DNA from: Fidelibacterota bacterium
Lineage (GTDB): Bacteria; Pseudomonadota; Alphaproteobacteria; Rhodospirillales; Rhodospirillaceae
DNA: 64,000 nt
Direction: 5' to 3'
Assembly (NCBI GenBank): GCA_947475295.1
Contig: CANJLF010000015.1
Coordinates: 1-64,000 of the forward strand
The translations under genes and the position numbers were made by a program. Positions 54,430 through 64,000 of the stretch are shown here, in pieces. Every line of letters begins with the position of its first letter. The first letter of the stretch is position 1. The notes beneath the pieces are model-generated. The model worked only from the letters and a program-made list of their open reading frames with translations. It was not told the origin of the DNA and did no database searches.

Positions 54430-55237
54430 CCGCAAATCCTTTGCGCGTCTTCTGGAAGAAGGCGAAACCACCGCAGGCGATGACGAGTCCGCAAGTCATG
54501 AACAGCCCGAAGGCCGACCAATCGGGCATACGGCCCCACATCAACACATCCCGAACCTGCTCGACCGCCAAGGTCAGCGGATTGAAGTATAGAAAGGGGC
54601 GCAGGTTCTCCGGCAATGCCTCCCGCGGATAAAAAATCGGCGACAGGAACATGAGCGCGGTGGTTCCGATGCCGACGATTTGGCCGACGTCGCGCAGGAA
54701 AACGCCGAGCGCCGCGAGAAACCACATCAGGCCTACGATTGTAAGCGCGAGAGGAGCGAGAACCACCGGGACCAGAACGACCGTTGCGTGCGGCGCGCCG
54801 AAAATGACGACATAGAACAGCAGCCAGACGCACAGCGTGACAATCATATGAAACAGCGCCGCGCCGAAGGCGACCCATGGCAGGATTTCCAAAGGAAACG
54901 CGACCTTCTTGACGTAGTTGACGTTGCCGAGGATCAGAGACGGCGCGCGGTTGAGGCATTCGGCGAACAGCGTGAACACCAGAAGTCCGGCAAAAAGCAC
55001 CAGCGTGTATTCCGACGTGGAGCCCACGCCGCCCGACCAGCGCGCCTTGAACACGCCGCTGAAGACGAAGGTGTAGACCGTCAACATCAGCAACGGGTTG
55101 AAAAACGACCACGCAATGCCGAGCGCCGAGCCGCGGTATCGGCCCAGGGCATCGCGTCTGGTCAGCATCGCGATCAGTGTGCGGTTGCGCCACAGGCTGG
55201 CGGCAATCTCTCGCGGCGATGCTGGCGTGTCGCTCAT
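54419..55237 (-). CDS. wzm: polysaccharide ABC exporter permease Wzm
   Basis: 272-aa ABC-2 permease with six hydrophobic helices and the typical N-terminus RRDALGRYRGSALGIAW followed by PLLMLTVYTFVF. It forms the export channel with Wzt. Its ATG shares one base with the rfbC stop (TGATG). Confidence 0.92.
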   Translation of the reverse strand: MSDTPASPREIAASLWRNRTLIAMLTRRDALGRYRGSALGIAWSFFNPLLMLTVYTFVFSGVFKARWSGGVGSTSEYTLVLFAGLLVFTLFAECLNRAPSLILGNVNYVKKVAFPLEILPWVAFGAALFHMIVTLCVWLLFYVVIFGAPHATVVLVPVVLAPLALTIVGLMWFLAALGVFLRDVGQIVGIGTTALMFLSPIFYPREALPENLRPFLYFNPLTLAVEQVRDVLMWGRMPDWSAFGLFMTCGLVIACGGFAFFQKTRKGFADVL

Positions 55238-55781
55238 CAGGCGAAAGTCTCCGCCCGCGCCAGCGTCGCGGCCTGTTGATCCTTAGCCGAGAGGATCGGC
55301 GTCCCGTTCAAGGGCCACCCAATGCCAAGGGCCGGATCGTTCCAGGCCATGCCGCGCTCATGCTCCGGCGCCCAATAGTCGGTGGTTTTGTACAAAACCT
55401 CGGCCGCGTCGGAGGTCACCAGGAAGCCGTGGGCGAAGCCGACGGGAATCCACATCTCCTTCCTGTTCTCGGCCGACAGGGTTTCGCCGACCCACCGGCC
55501 AAAGGTCGGCGAGGACTTGCGCACGTCAACCGCAACGTCGAATATTGCGCCGGCGATCACGCGCACCAATTTGCCTTGAGGTTGGCGCAGCTGATAGTGC
55601 AGGCCGCGCAGTACGCCCTTGACCGAGCGGGAGTGATTGTCCTGTACGAAGATCGGATCGAGCCCGGTCGCCTCTTTAAAAGCGCGTCCGTTATAGCTCT
55701 CGAAAAAGAATCCGCGGGCGTCGCCGAAGACCTTCGGCTCCAACACCATGACGTCGGGAATGCTGAGACGGGTCACCTTCA

Positions 55782-55782
<1 letters not shown>
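55237..55782 (-). CDS. rfbC: dTDP-4-dehydrorhamnose 3,5-epimerase
   Basis: 181-aa cupin-fold enzyme of dTDP-L-rhamnose synthesis. It has the RGFFFESYN and QDNHSRSVKGVLRGLHYQ segments (the latter with the catalytic His) and the GFAHGFL motif. The ATG at 55782 shares a base with the rfbA stop (TAATG). Confidence 0.95.
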
Positions 55783-56665
<883 letters not shown>

Positions 56666-56669
<4 letters not shown>

Positions 56670-57580
56670 GGCGTATGCGAACCCTCGTGTGGCAATTCGG
56701 CGTGCGGAAGTTCCTCAAGAAAGCGCCCCAGGGGGGCGTCCCACAACGGTAGCGTCAAGCCGAAGGCGGCTCTCAGCTTATCGGTCGCCAGCCTCGAATT
56801 GGCAATGCGCTTTGCAGGTGTCGGGAAGTCCGCCGTGGCGATGGGCAAAACCCGCTCAGGGGCGGTCTTTAAGGCATACCCCTTGGCGGCGGCCAACTGC
56901 ACCAAAAGCCGGGCATAGGCGTGCCAACTGGTCTCCCCGGCGGCCGTGAGGTGATAGGTCCCGAGAAGGTCATCGGCCGGTCCGAGCCGGGGCAGCAGTT
57001 GCGCCGTCACATCGGCGATCAACTCGGCGCTGGTGGGCGCGCCGATCTGGTCGGCCACGATCGTCAATTGTTCGCGCGCCTTGGCTAGATTCAATATGGT
57101 CGTGGGGAAGTTTTTCCCGCGCGGCGCATAGACCCAGCTGGTCCGCAAGATCAGGTGACGGCCGCCGACGGCCCGGATGGCTTCTTCGCCCTCATACTTG
57201 CTGCGGCCATAATGACTCAAGGGGTTGGCCGCGTCGGTCTCCACGTAAGCGCCGACCTTTTTGCCGTCGAAGATGTAGTCCGTGGAATAGTGAACCAGCA
57301 CTGCGTTCGTGCGTTTGGTTTCTTCCGCCAGAAGACCAACCGCCGTGGCGTTGATGCCGGTCGCCAGCGCCGTTTCCGATTCCGCTTTATCGACGGCGGT
57401 ATAGGCAGCTGCATTGACGACGACATCGGCCTTTACGGCCCGTACCGCGGCGCGCAAGCCCTCAAGATCGGAGAGGTCAGCGCGCGCGCGGCCGCAGGCC
57501 GTCACATCGCCCAAGGGAGCGAGCGAGCGCTGTAGTTCCCAGCCGACCTGGCCGGTTGCTCCGAGAAGAAGGATTTTCAT
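56666..57580 (-). CDS. rfbD: dTDP-4-dehydrorhamnose reductase
   Basis: 304-aa SDR enzyme ([43 protein letters not shown]) that performs the last step to dTDP-L-rhamnose. It lies 42 bp after rfbB and overlaps rfbA by 4 bp. Confidence 0.95.
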
Positions 57581-57622
57581 CGGCCCCTTATTATTGGTGT
57601 CTGACGATCGGCGTCTGAAGTC

Positions 57623-58681
57623 TCATTGATACTGCGTCGCTACCCAGTCGCGGTATGCGCCGCTGGTGACGTTTTTCACCCAAGCCTGATTGTCGAGATA
57701 CCAGCGCACCGTGCGCCGGATGCCGGTCTCGAAGGTCTCCACCGGCTTCCATCCCAATTCCCGATCAATCTTGGTCGCGTCGATGGCGTAGCGGCGGTCA
57801 TGGCCGGGCCGGTCGGGCACGAAGGCGATTTGTTTGCGGTAGGAAACCGTGTCTGCGCGTGGCTTTTCGGCGTCGAGGATATCGCACAGCGTGTGCACAA
57901 CGTCGATGTTCGACATCTCGTTCCAGCCGCCGATATTGTAGGTCTGATCGATCTTACCGCGTTCCAGCACGGCGCGGATGGCGGCGCAGTGGTCGCCCAC
58001 ATACAGCCAGTCGCGCACGTTCAATCCGTCGCCGTAAACCGGCAAGGGTTTGGCGTTTAGCGCGTTGTGGATCATCAGCGGAATCAATTTTTCGGGAAAC
58101 TGATAGGGCCCGTAATTGTTCGAGCAGTTGGTCGTAATGACCGGCAATCCATAGGTGTGGTGATAGGCGCGAACCAGATGATCCGACGCCGCCTTGGACG
58201 CCGAATAGGGGCTGTTGGGCTGATAGGTGTGTTCTTCCGTAAAGGCCGGTGCATCAGGCTTGAGCGATCCATAAACCTCGTCGGTCGAGACATGCAGAAA
58301 GCGGAAGGCGGCTTTGTCGCCGGCGTTGAGGCTCGCCATGTGGGCGCGCACCGCTTCCAGAAGACGATAGGTGCCGACGATGTTGGTCTGGATGAAGTCC
58401 TCCGGGCTGTGGATCGAGCGGTCGACGTGAGATTCGGCGGCAAAGTTCAGCACGGCGCGCGGGCGGTGTTGCGACAGGGTCCGCAAGACCTGGTCGTAGT
58501 CGCCGATATCGCCCTGGAGGAAGACATGGGCGTTGTTGCCCTTCAGGCGGCCGAGGTTTTCGAGGTTGCCGGCGTAGGTCAGCTTGTCGTAATTGACGAC
58601 AGGCTCGCCCCCGGCCGCCAGCCAGTCGATCACAAAATTGGCGCCGATAAATCCGGCGCCCCCGGTTACCAAAATCGTCAT
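57623..58681 (-). CDS. rfbB: dTDP-glucose 4,6-dehydratase
   Basis: 352-aa extended SDR ([46 protein letters not shown]). I chose the ATG at 58681 because the protein then starts at the Rossmann strand; the frame extends to 58816 without family similarity. The upstream GT2 gene ends 4 bp before. Confidence 0.96.
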   Translation of the reverse strand: MTILVTGGAGFIGANFVIDWLAAGGEPVVNYDKLTYAGNLENLGRLKGNNAHVFLQGDIGDYDQVLRTLSQHRPRAVLNFAAESHVDRSIHSPEDFIQTNIVGTYRLLEAVRAHMASLNAGDKAAFRFLHVSTDEVYGSLKPDAPAFTEEHTYQPNSPYSASKAASDHLVRAYHHTYGLPVITTNCSNNYGPYQFPEKLIPLMIHNALNAKPLPVYGDGLNVRDWLYVGDHCAAIRAVLERGKIDQTYNIGGWNEMSNIDVVHTLCDILDAEKPRADTVSYRKQIAFVPDRPGHDRRYAIDATKIDRELGWKPVETFETGIRRTVRWYLDNQAWVKNVTSGAYRDWVATQYQ

Positions 58682-58685
58682 GAAT

Positions 58686-59696
58686 TTAAAGCCTGTTGAA
58701 GAGGGCCGCGACGTAAAGGCCGATATTATCGACAAAGCCCTGTCTATGCACGCCGGACCGTCGGAGCGCCAGAAGGCGCGCCGGCAGCGAGCCCGTCCTG
58801 GCAGCCGAAAAGTCATCGAATATCCGGCGGTTTTCAGGGGTCAGGCGCGCATGGGTCTGCGCGAGGGCCTGCATATTGATCGCACCCCAGTTTTTAAAGC
58901 GGCCGGCGAACACCAAGCCCCCCCGCCGCAGCCTCGCCAGAAACCCGGCATTGCTGCCGACCACGTTGGCGCGGTGCTGGCGGTAGCGGACGCCGGGATA
59001 GGGATCGTAGAAGGCGCGCCCGCCGGCGCCGGTCACCAGCATATAAGCCCACCAGTCGTGGCTGACGACCTTTACATCTGTGCTCGCGGTCTGAAGAAGC
59101 GCGCGCGCCGCACTGTTGAGCACCATGGTGTTGCCGCCGCCGATGTTCTGCACCATGGCATTGGCGAAGCTCGGCGGTCGGGTCGTGAATAACGGCGCGA
59201 AACCCAGTTCACGGTCGTCCTCGTCAATCAGGCGCGTGCGCGACATATAAAGCGCGGGAACGTCGTGGGGCACTGTCTCAAGCCAGGTCACCGCGCGCGC
59301 CAATTTGTCGCCTTCCCACAGGTCGTCCTGATCGGCGTAGGCATAGTGATCGGCCGCGATTTCGGGGTTGCAGGTCAATTTCATGAAATTGGCGACAAAC
59401 CCGGCCCGGGGTCCGGCGATAATCGACAGCCTCTCGTCGCTCCAGTGTTCTTTGTAGCGCTCCAGGATCGCGCGCGTGCCGTCCTTCGATCCGTCGTCGG
59501 ACGCCCAGACCTTCCAGCGGCGGTGGGTCTGCCGGGCGAAGGAGTTCATCTGCGCGGGCAGGAAACGTTCACCCTCATATGTGCCCAGCAATATGGCCAC
59601 CAGCGGCTGATTCGTAACAGCCGGGGCTTGTGGAATATCATGGGGTGGGACGGGCATCGGAAGTGGGGGCATCAGGACGGGGTCACTCTCTGGCAC
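58686..59696 (-). CDS. GT2 glycosyltransferase (rhamnosyltransferase-like)
   Basis: 336-aa GT-A enzyme with a Pro-rich N-terminus, then [22 protein letters not shown] and the metal motif YADQDD, typical of WbbL/RgpB-like rhamnosyltransferases. It is the first gene of the leftward polysaccharide operon. The start is uncertain among several Met codons in the first 15 residues. Confidence 0.87.
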   Translation of the reverse strand: MPESDPVLMPPLPMPVPPHDIPQAPAVTNQPLVAILLGTYEGERFLPAQMNSFARQTHRRWKVWASDDGSKDGTRAILERYKEHWSDERLSIIAGPRAGFVANFMKLTCNPEIAADHYAYADQDDLWEGDKLARAVTWLETVPHDVPALYMSRTRLIDEDDRELGFAPLFTTRPPSFANAMVQNIGGGNTMVLNSAARALLQTASTDVKVVSHDWWAYMLVTGAGGRAFYDPYPGVRYRQHRANVVGSNAGFLARLRRGGLVFAGRFKNWGAINMQALAQTHARLTPENRRIFDDFSAARTGSLPARLLALRRSGVHRQGFVDNIGLYVAALFNRL

Positions 59697-59768
59697 GACT
59701 TTGGGCGCCGCGCATGTAACCTCTCCCGGCGTCTTTGTGAAGGCAAGGGGGCGGTACCAGGCCTAGTT

Positions 59769-59785
59769 ACCAACTTGGTCACCAA
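59769..59785. promoter_or_regulatory. candidate operator: ACCAA-c-TTGGT-c-ACCAA
   Basis: Three alternating half-sites with one-base spacers give two overlapping perfect 11-bp dyads. They lie 73-89 bp upstream of the first gene of the polysaccharide operon. Binding by a dimeric regulator is inferred only. Confidence 0.4.
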
Positions 59786-59834
59786 TTCCTTGTTGTTGCT
59801 GGATTTATGAGCCGGTAGACTTGCCTTCTCGAAG

Positions 59835-59851
59835 CCCCCCCCGGGGGGGGG
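59835..59851. repeat. C8G9 homopolymer palindrome
   Basis: Eight C followed directly by nine G, in the non-coding region upstream of the polysaccharide operon. Such runs are prone to slippage and to assembly error. Confidence 0.7.
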
Positions 59852-60019
59852 CGACCACAGGTGGGCGGACCGGCCAACACATGAGGCGGACACAAATCAG
59901 CCCCTGATTGGACGTATTCGGAGCGCAATTGAAGCGGATAGTAGAGTTTAGCTGAAACAGGATATGATCGCGGCAGCCGCCGTGACGATCGGGAACGTTC
60001 AAGGGAAGGACAGCAACAT

Positions 60020-60343
60020 ATGACCAACGAAAATTTTTCGCGGCGTAAATTACTTGAGCGGAGTCTTCAGCTCCCCCTAGGTGGGATGTTGCTGGCGACT
60101 GCCGCGACCGTGCAGACGGCTCAGGCGGCAGACGCGGTTTGCGCTGATCTCAGCAAGCTGCCCGGCGATCAAAGGGGCCTCAGGGAATCGTTGAACTACG
60201 TAGAGAAGTCCATGGACCCCACAATGAATTGCGGCAAATGCGGCCTGTTCGAGGCTAAAGGAACGGGCTGCGGCCATTGCATGATTTTCTCCGGTCCCGC
60301 CAATTTTGGCGGTCATTGTGACTCGTGGAGCCCCAAGGCCTAA
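60020..60343 (+). CDS. high-potential iron-sulfur protein (HiPIP), Tat-exported
   Basis: 107-aa periplasmic electron carrier. The N-terminus is a twin-arginine signal (SRRKLLE, then a hydrophobic core ending AQAAD). Likely [4Fe-4S] ligands are C71, C74, C87 and C100, in the HiPIP spacing with the final GHCDSW. Two further cysteines (C41, C84) are extra. HiPIPs carry electrons between the bc1 complex and oxidases or reaction centres. No partner gene is nearby. The start is well supported by a GGAAGGA site 9 nt upstream. Confidence 0.88.
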   Translation: MTNENFSRRKLLERSLQLPLGGMLLATAATVQTAQAADAVCADLSKLPGDQRGLRESLNYVEKSMDPTMNCGKCGLFEAKGTGCGHCMIFSGPANFGGHCDSWSPKA

Positions 60344-60375
60344 GCGCACCAGTTTCCTATCTTTAACGGCTCATG

Positions 60376-60411
60376 CGGCGGCGTCCTTATTTGGGTGCCG
60401 CCGTTTGCTTT
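60376..60411 (+). terminator. candidate terminator after the HiPIP gene
   Basis: A 7-bp stem CGGCGGC/GCCGCCG (60376-60382, 60397-60403) with a 14-nt loop is followed by TTTGCTTT. The loop is long and the T-tract is interrupted, so this is a weak call. Confidence 0.4.
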
Positions 60412-60421
60412 AATGCCCACC

Positions 60422-60469
60422 TGCTTCTCAATGCCCTCTTGCTTCTCAATGCCCTCTTGCTTCTCAATG
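60422..60469. repeat. 18-bp tandem repeat over the dnaE2 stop codon
   Basis: Two full copies of TGCTTCTCAATGCCCTCT (60422-60439, 60440-60457) and a 12-bp partial copy (60458-60469) run into the 3' end of dnaE2. The dnaE2 stop (60464-60466) lies in the partial unit. Confidence 0.85.
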
Positions 60470-63400
60470 AAAGTCCCGGCTTTTAACGCGCAGCCGCGGC
60501 CGGGCGTCGTCCTCGCCCACGATCGGCGTAGGCTTGTGCTCCAATTCCGCATCGCCGATGCGTCCCAGCCACGGTGTGAGGTCGTAAAGCTCGCGCACGA
60601 CCACATGGATGATGTCGCCTTCGCGCTGGGCGCGGCCGGCGCAGGCGAGCATGCGGCTGGCCATGACGGTCGCGCGATGGCGCTCAAAGAAATCGGGCCA
60701 GACCACCAGATTGCCCTGGCCGGTTTCATCTTCCAGTGAGATGAAGACGATGCCGTTGGCGGAGCCGGGGCGCTGGCGCACCAGCACCAGACCGGCAATG
60801 CGCACATCGTCGCCGTCTTTGACATTCTTGAGGTCGCCAAGCCTGTCCCATCCGGCTTGCTCCAGCGTGCCGCGCAGAAAGCGCAAAGGATGGGCGCGCA
60901 GAGAAAAAGAAATAGTGGCGTAATCCTGCAGCACATTCTCGCCGGCGGAGAGCGGCGTGAGCTGGACATCCGGCTCCGCGCTTTCCGGTGTCCAAACCGC
61001 ATCATTTTTATCCGCTGCCGCGAAGAGCGGCAGAGGCGTGCGTAAGGCGCGCACGGCCCACAGGGCCTGGCGCCGGTCCACGCCGACGGACCCGCAACAA
61101 TCGGCCTCGGCCAAAGCTTCCAGACGGCGCTGCGGCATTTCCGTGCGCCGCCACAGGTCTTGCAGGTTTTTATAAGGCGCATGGCGGGCGGCGACGAGTT
61201 TCGCGGCAGCCTCCGCCGTCATGCCCTTCGCCAGCCGGAATCCCAGACGCACCGCGAAAGTGCCGTCGGCCTGGGATTCCCCGGCTTGAGATTCCAACGT
61301 GCAATCCCAGCGGCTGGCGTTGATATCGATAGGCAAGACCAGAACATCGTGGGCTCTCGCATCGCTGACAAGCTGCGCTGGAGCATAAAAGCCTAAAGGC
61401 TGGGCATTGAGGATGGCACACAGAAAAACCTCAGGATGGCGGCATTTCACCCACGAGGACGCGTAGACCAGAATGGCAAAGGACGCGGCGTGGCTTTCGG
61501 GAAAGCCATAGGTGCCGAAGCCTTCGATCTGACTGAAGCAGCGCTCGGCGAAGTCGCGCTCATAACCGTTGGCGAGCATGCCGCTGATGAAGCGGCCGCG
61601 GAACAGGGTGACCTTGCCGTCGTTCCTGAAGGTCGCCATGGCCCGACGCAACTGGTCGGCTTCGCTGGGGCTGAAGCCCGCGCCGACGATGGCGATCTTC
61701 ATGGCGTGTTCCTGGAACAGCGGCACGCCCAGGGTTTTGTGCAAGGCCTCTTCCAGCTGTGGCGATGGGTAGGAGACTTTCTCAATCCCGGCGCGCCGCT
61801 TTAAGTAAGGATGAACCATGTTCCCCTGGATCGGTCCGGGGCGGACAATGGCGACCTGAATCACCAAGTCGTAATAGGTGCGCGGCTTCAAGCGCGGCAG
61901 CATGTTCATCTGGGCGCGGCTTTCCACCTGAAACACGCCGACGCTGTCGGCCTTGCACAGCATGTCGTAAACGACCGGATCCTCCTTTGGGATCGTGTCG
62001 ATGGTCAGCGGCATATTTTTATGCACGCGCAGCAGATCAAAGGCGCGTCGCAGGCATCCCAACATGCCGAGCCCCAGCACATCGACCTTCATCATTTTGA
62101 GAACTTCGATATCGTCCTTGTCCCAGGCGATCACCGTGCGCTCCGCCATGGAGGCGTTTTCGACGGGTACTAGATCATCCAGGCGGTCATTGGTGATGAC
62201 AAAGCCGCCGGGGTGCTGCGACAGATGGCGCGGGAACCCCAGGATTTCCTGCGAGAGCTTCAAGGTCAGCTGTAGCCGCCAATCGCTGGGGTCCAAGCCT
62301 AAACTACGGGCGCGCTGGTGGGCGATGCCGTCGTTGGACCAGCCCCAGACCGAGCCGGCCATGACGGCAGTGACGTCTTCCGTCAGGCCCAGGGCTTTGC
62401 CGACCTCGCGCACGGCCCGGCGCGTGCGGTAATGCACGACCGTCGCCGTCAGGGCGGCATGGTCGCGTCCATAGGTCTTATAAATCCACTGAATGACCTC
62501 CTCGCGCCGCTCGTGCTCGAAGTCGACGTCGATATCGGGCGGCTCGCCCCGGTCGACGCTGATAAAACGCGCGAACAGGACATCGGATGTGGCCGGATCG
62601 ATTTCGGTGATGCCGAGGCAGTAGCACACGGCGGAGTTGGCGGCGCTGCCGCGGCCCTGGCACAGAATGCCTTGAGAGCGCGCGTAATTTACGATGCGCC
62701 AGACCGTCAAGAAGTAGGGTGCGTATTTCAATTCAGTAATCAGCGCGAGTTCGCTTCGGACTTGTTCGCGGACGTTTGTTGAGATGCCTTCGGGATAGCG
62801 CGTCGCGGCGCCTTCCCATGTTAGCTTCTCCAAGGCCTGTTGCGCCGTCAGAGCGGGGAAAAGACGCTCGTCGGGATACTGGTACTGCAGCTCTTTGAGC
62901 GAGAAGGTGCAGCGCTCCATGATCTCGCAGGTGCGCTCCACGGCTTCGGGATGGCGGGCAAACAGGCGCGCCATTTCCGCGGGCGGTTTCAGGAAGCGGT
63001 CCGCCGACATCTCCCGATCAAAACCCAAGGTGTCGATAGTTCGGCCTAAGCGAATGCAGGTCACGACATCCTGCAAAATCCGCCGGTCGGGCACGTGATA
63101 AAGAATGTCATTGGTAGCGATGGTGGGGATGCGCAGGTCGCGCGCCAGATCGCTCAAGGCTTGCAGGCGCGGATTTTCGTTGGGGCGAAAGCGTCGCGTT
63201 AGCGCGAGATAGGTTTGTTTGCGGAAGTCGCCCTGCAGTTTTTGTAAGAACTGCCGCAAGGCATCACTCGGTTCGTCGCCCAGGGCGACAAATATCTGGC
63301 CCGTGCCGGCCGCCGCGAGGTCTTCGTAAGTCAGCGAACATTCGCCCTTCTTGGCGCGCTGTTTGCCGACGGTTAGCAGGCGCGTGAGCCGGCTGTAGGC

Positions 63401-63655
63401 GGGGCGATCCTGCGGGTAGCACAGCACGCTGTTGCCGTCGGTCAAGTCGAGCCGGCAGCCGATGATCAGGCGAACCTTAGCTTGCTGTGTAGCGTCGTAA
63501 GCTTTGACGATTCCCGCGAGACTGTTGCGGTCGGTGACCGCGACGGCCTCTATGCCCAGGGCTTTGGCCGCCTCCACCAATTCGCGCGGATGGGATGCTC
63601 CGCGCAAAAAGGAATAATTGGTGGTCACCTGCAATTCTGCATAGCGGGCTATCAA
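60464..63655 (-). CDS. dnaE2: error-prone DNA polymerase III alpha subunit DnaE2 (ImuC)
   Basis: About 1063-aa C-family polymerase with an N-terminal PHP domain (YAELQVTTNYSFLRGASHP), catalytic aspartates in PDIDVDFEHERR, and a C-terminal OB domain. It performs mutagenic translesion synthesis with ImuA/ImuB in the SOS response. I prefer the TTG at 63655, which overlaps the imuB stop (TTGA) and follows CGGAG by 7 nt; a GTG at 63679 is the alternative. The upstream gene is imuB. Confidence 0.94.
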   Translation of the reverse strand: MIARYAELQVTTNYSFLRGASHPRELVEAAKALGIEAVAVTDRNSLAGIVKAYDATQQAKVRLIIGCRLDLTDGNSVLCYPQDRPAYSRLTRLLTVGKQRAKKGECSLTYEDLAAAGTGQIFVALGDEPSDALRQFLQKLQGDFRKQTYLALTRRFRPNENPRLQALSDLARDLRIPTIATNDILYHVPDRRILQDVVTCIRLGRTIDTLGFDREMSADRFLKPPAEMARLFARHPEAVERTCEIMERCTFSLKELQYQYPDERLFPALTAQQALEKLTWEGAATRYPEGISTNVREQVRSELALITELKYAPYFLTVWRIVNYARSQGILCQGRGSAANSAVCYCLGITEIDPATSDVLFARFISVDRGEPPDIDVDFEHERREEVIQWIYKTYGRDHAALTATVVHYRTRRAVREVGKALGLTEDVTAVMAGSVWGWSNDGIAHQRARSLGLDPSDWRLQLTLKLSQEILGFPRHLSQHPGGFVITNDRLDDLVPVENASMAERTVIAWDKDDIEVLKMMKVDVLGLGMLGCLRRAFDLLRVHKNMPLTIDTIPKEDPVVYDMLCKADSVGVFQVESRAQMNMLPRLKPRTYYDLVIQVAIVRPGPIQGNMVHPYLKRRAGIEKVSYPSPQLEEALHKTLGVPLFQEHAMKIAIVGAGFSPSEADQLRRAMATFRNDGKVTLFRGRFISGMLANGYERDFAERCFSQIEGFGTYGFPESHAASFAILVYASSWVKCRHPEVFLCAILNAQPLGFYAPAQLVSDARAHDVLVLPIDINASRWDCTLESQAGESQADGTFAVRLGFRLAKGMTAEAAAKLVAARHAPYKNLQDLWRRTEMPQRRLEALAEADCCGSVGVDRRQALWAVRALRTPLPLFAAADKNDAVWTPESAEPDVQLTPLSAGENVLQDYATISFSLRAHPLRFLRGTLEQAGWDRLGDLKNVKDGDDVRIAGLVLVRQRPGSANGIVFISLEDETGQGNLVVWPDFFERHRATVMASRMLACAGRAQREGDIIHVVVRELYDLTPWLGRIGDAELEHKPTPIVGEDDARPRLRVKSRDFH

Positions 63656-64000
63656 GCGAAAACTCCGTGCATATACCACCGGGCTTCAAGTTCGCTGCCG
63701 GTACGGAACAGCCAGTAGCGTTCGCCGCGGTCGTTCTCGACGCGGAAGTAGTCCCGCACTTCCCCGACCTCGCGCGGCGCATTCCACCATTCGCCGAAAA
63801 TCCGTTCCGGCCCGTCGGCGATACACACGCTGTGGGTTTCATCACGCCAGCGGAACTTGGCGGGCGGATAGTCGGGCAAAAGCGCGATCACGGTGACGGG
63901 CTCGGGCGGCGAGAGCAGCCGCATGGGGCGCGTTAAATTCCGCGGCCATTCGGTTTGCTGCCGCACTTGCATAGGGTTAGCCGGCACGGCGGCGCGTTCG
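63652..64000 (-). CDS. imuB: ImuB-like Y-family protein, C-terminal part (cut by window end)
   Basis: The last 115 or so residues of a protein ending ERYWLFRTGSELEARWYMHG, a typical ImuB C-terminus, preceded by AKFRWRDETHSV and GPERIFGEWW. ImuB is an inactive Y-family polymerase that docks DnaE2 to the clamp. The frame is open to the end of the window, so the polymerase-like part lies outside. Its stop overlaps the dnaE2 start. Confidence 0.9.
   Translation of the reverse strand, partial: ERAAVPANPMQVRQQTEWPRNLTRPMRLLSPPEPVTVIALLPDYPPAKFRWRDETHSVCIADGPERIFGEWWNAPREVGEVRDYFRVENDRGERYWLFRTGSELEARWYMHGVFA

Larger units (their letters stand above)
59697..60019. other. intergenic divergent promoter region
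   Basis: 323 bp between the polysaccharide operon and the HiPIP gene. It holds the ACCAA/TTGGT triple half-site (59769-59785), a C8G9 run (59835-59851) and a good ribosome-binding site (GGAAGGA) before the HiPIP ATG. No credible gene is seen. Confidence 0.6.

Noticed and set aside
60001-60019. LexA/SOS box near GGAACGTTC upstream of the HiPIP gene
   Set aside because: The alphaproteobacterial LexA site needs a spacer between half-sites (GAAC or GTTC, N7, GTTC); here the halves are adjacent and the downstream gene is not an SOS gene.
60340-61182. Leftward frame with EKQEGIEKQ-type repeats overlapping dnaE2
   Set aside because: It is out of frame with dnaE2, and the peptide repeat merely reflects the 18-bp DNA repeat at the dnaE2 3' end.

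Overview
This window looks like the chromosome of an alphaproteobacterium. The evidence is gene order: trxA-addA-addB-murU-amgK-tsaE-divL-ahcY, then a regulatory PTS block (ptsI-ptsH-EIIA-rapZ-hprK), then chvG/chvI, is an arrangement I associate with Alphaproteobacteria. A short HprK, a zf-CHCC protein, metX-metW beside hisC-tyrC, and an imuB-dnaE2 cassette fit the same group. I cannot resolve the family from sequence alone.

Region by region. 1-1600: the left edge holds a 34-bp dyad, a [2Fe-2S]/flavin oxidoreductase without a canonical start upstream of its ferredoxin fold, and a small c-type cytochrome whose heme motif reads CxxCY instead of CxxCH. Both genes look like decaying or horizontally acquired material. 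1648-24278 (leftward): thioredoxin, a Rieske oxygenase, AddAB double-strand-break repair, MurNAc recycling (AmgK/MurU), TsaE, a DivL-type sensor lacking its phosphoacceptor histidine, AhcY, the permease-less regulatory PTS with RapZ and HprK, an MFS exporter, and the ChvG/ChvI two-component system. 24430-33792: TPR protein, PolA, zf-CHCC protein, an ABC ATPase with a lipoprotein hydrolase, tRNA-Arg(CCG), an isolated prepilin peptidase/pilin pair, and a methyltransferase. 33881-41973: MetX/MetW, HisC/TyrC, glutathione-related enzymes, MarC and several small membrane proteins.

41989-59696 is a surface-glycan region made of two operons that converge with coding overlap near 45.2 kb. The rightward one has a flippase-like membrane protein, a methyltransferase-GT2 fusion and a methyltransferase. 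The leftward one is a tightly coupled 14.5-kb operon: GT2, rfbB, rfbD, rfbA, rfbC (dTDP-L-rhamnose), Wzm/Wzt exporter, a double-methyltransferase protein with a predicted coiled-coil tail, GT2, a GT4 with two copies of a C-terminal module, an epimerase and a large membrane glycosyltransferase. Together these suggest an ABC-exported, rhamnose-containing polysaccharide with methyl capping. The double-methyltransferase/coiled-coil protein next to Wzt and the GT4 with duplicated modules are the best candidates here for an undescribed variant of chain-length control.

60020-64000: a Tat-exported HiPIP-like protein, an 18-bp minisatellite running over the dnaE2 stop codon, DnaE2 itself, and the 3' end of imuB, which leaves the window. 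All calls rest on reading motifs and gene order by eye; no database search was run.
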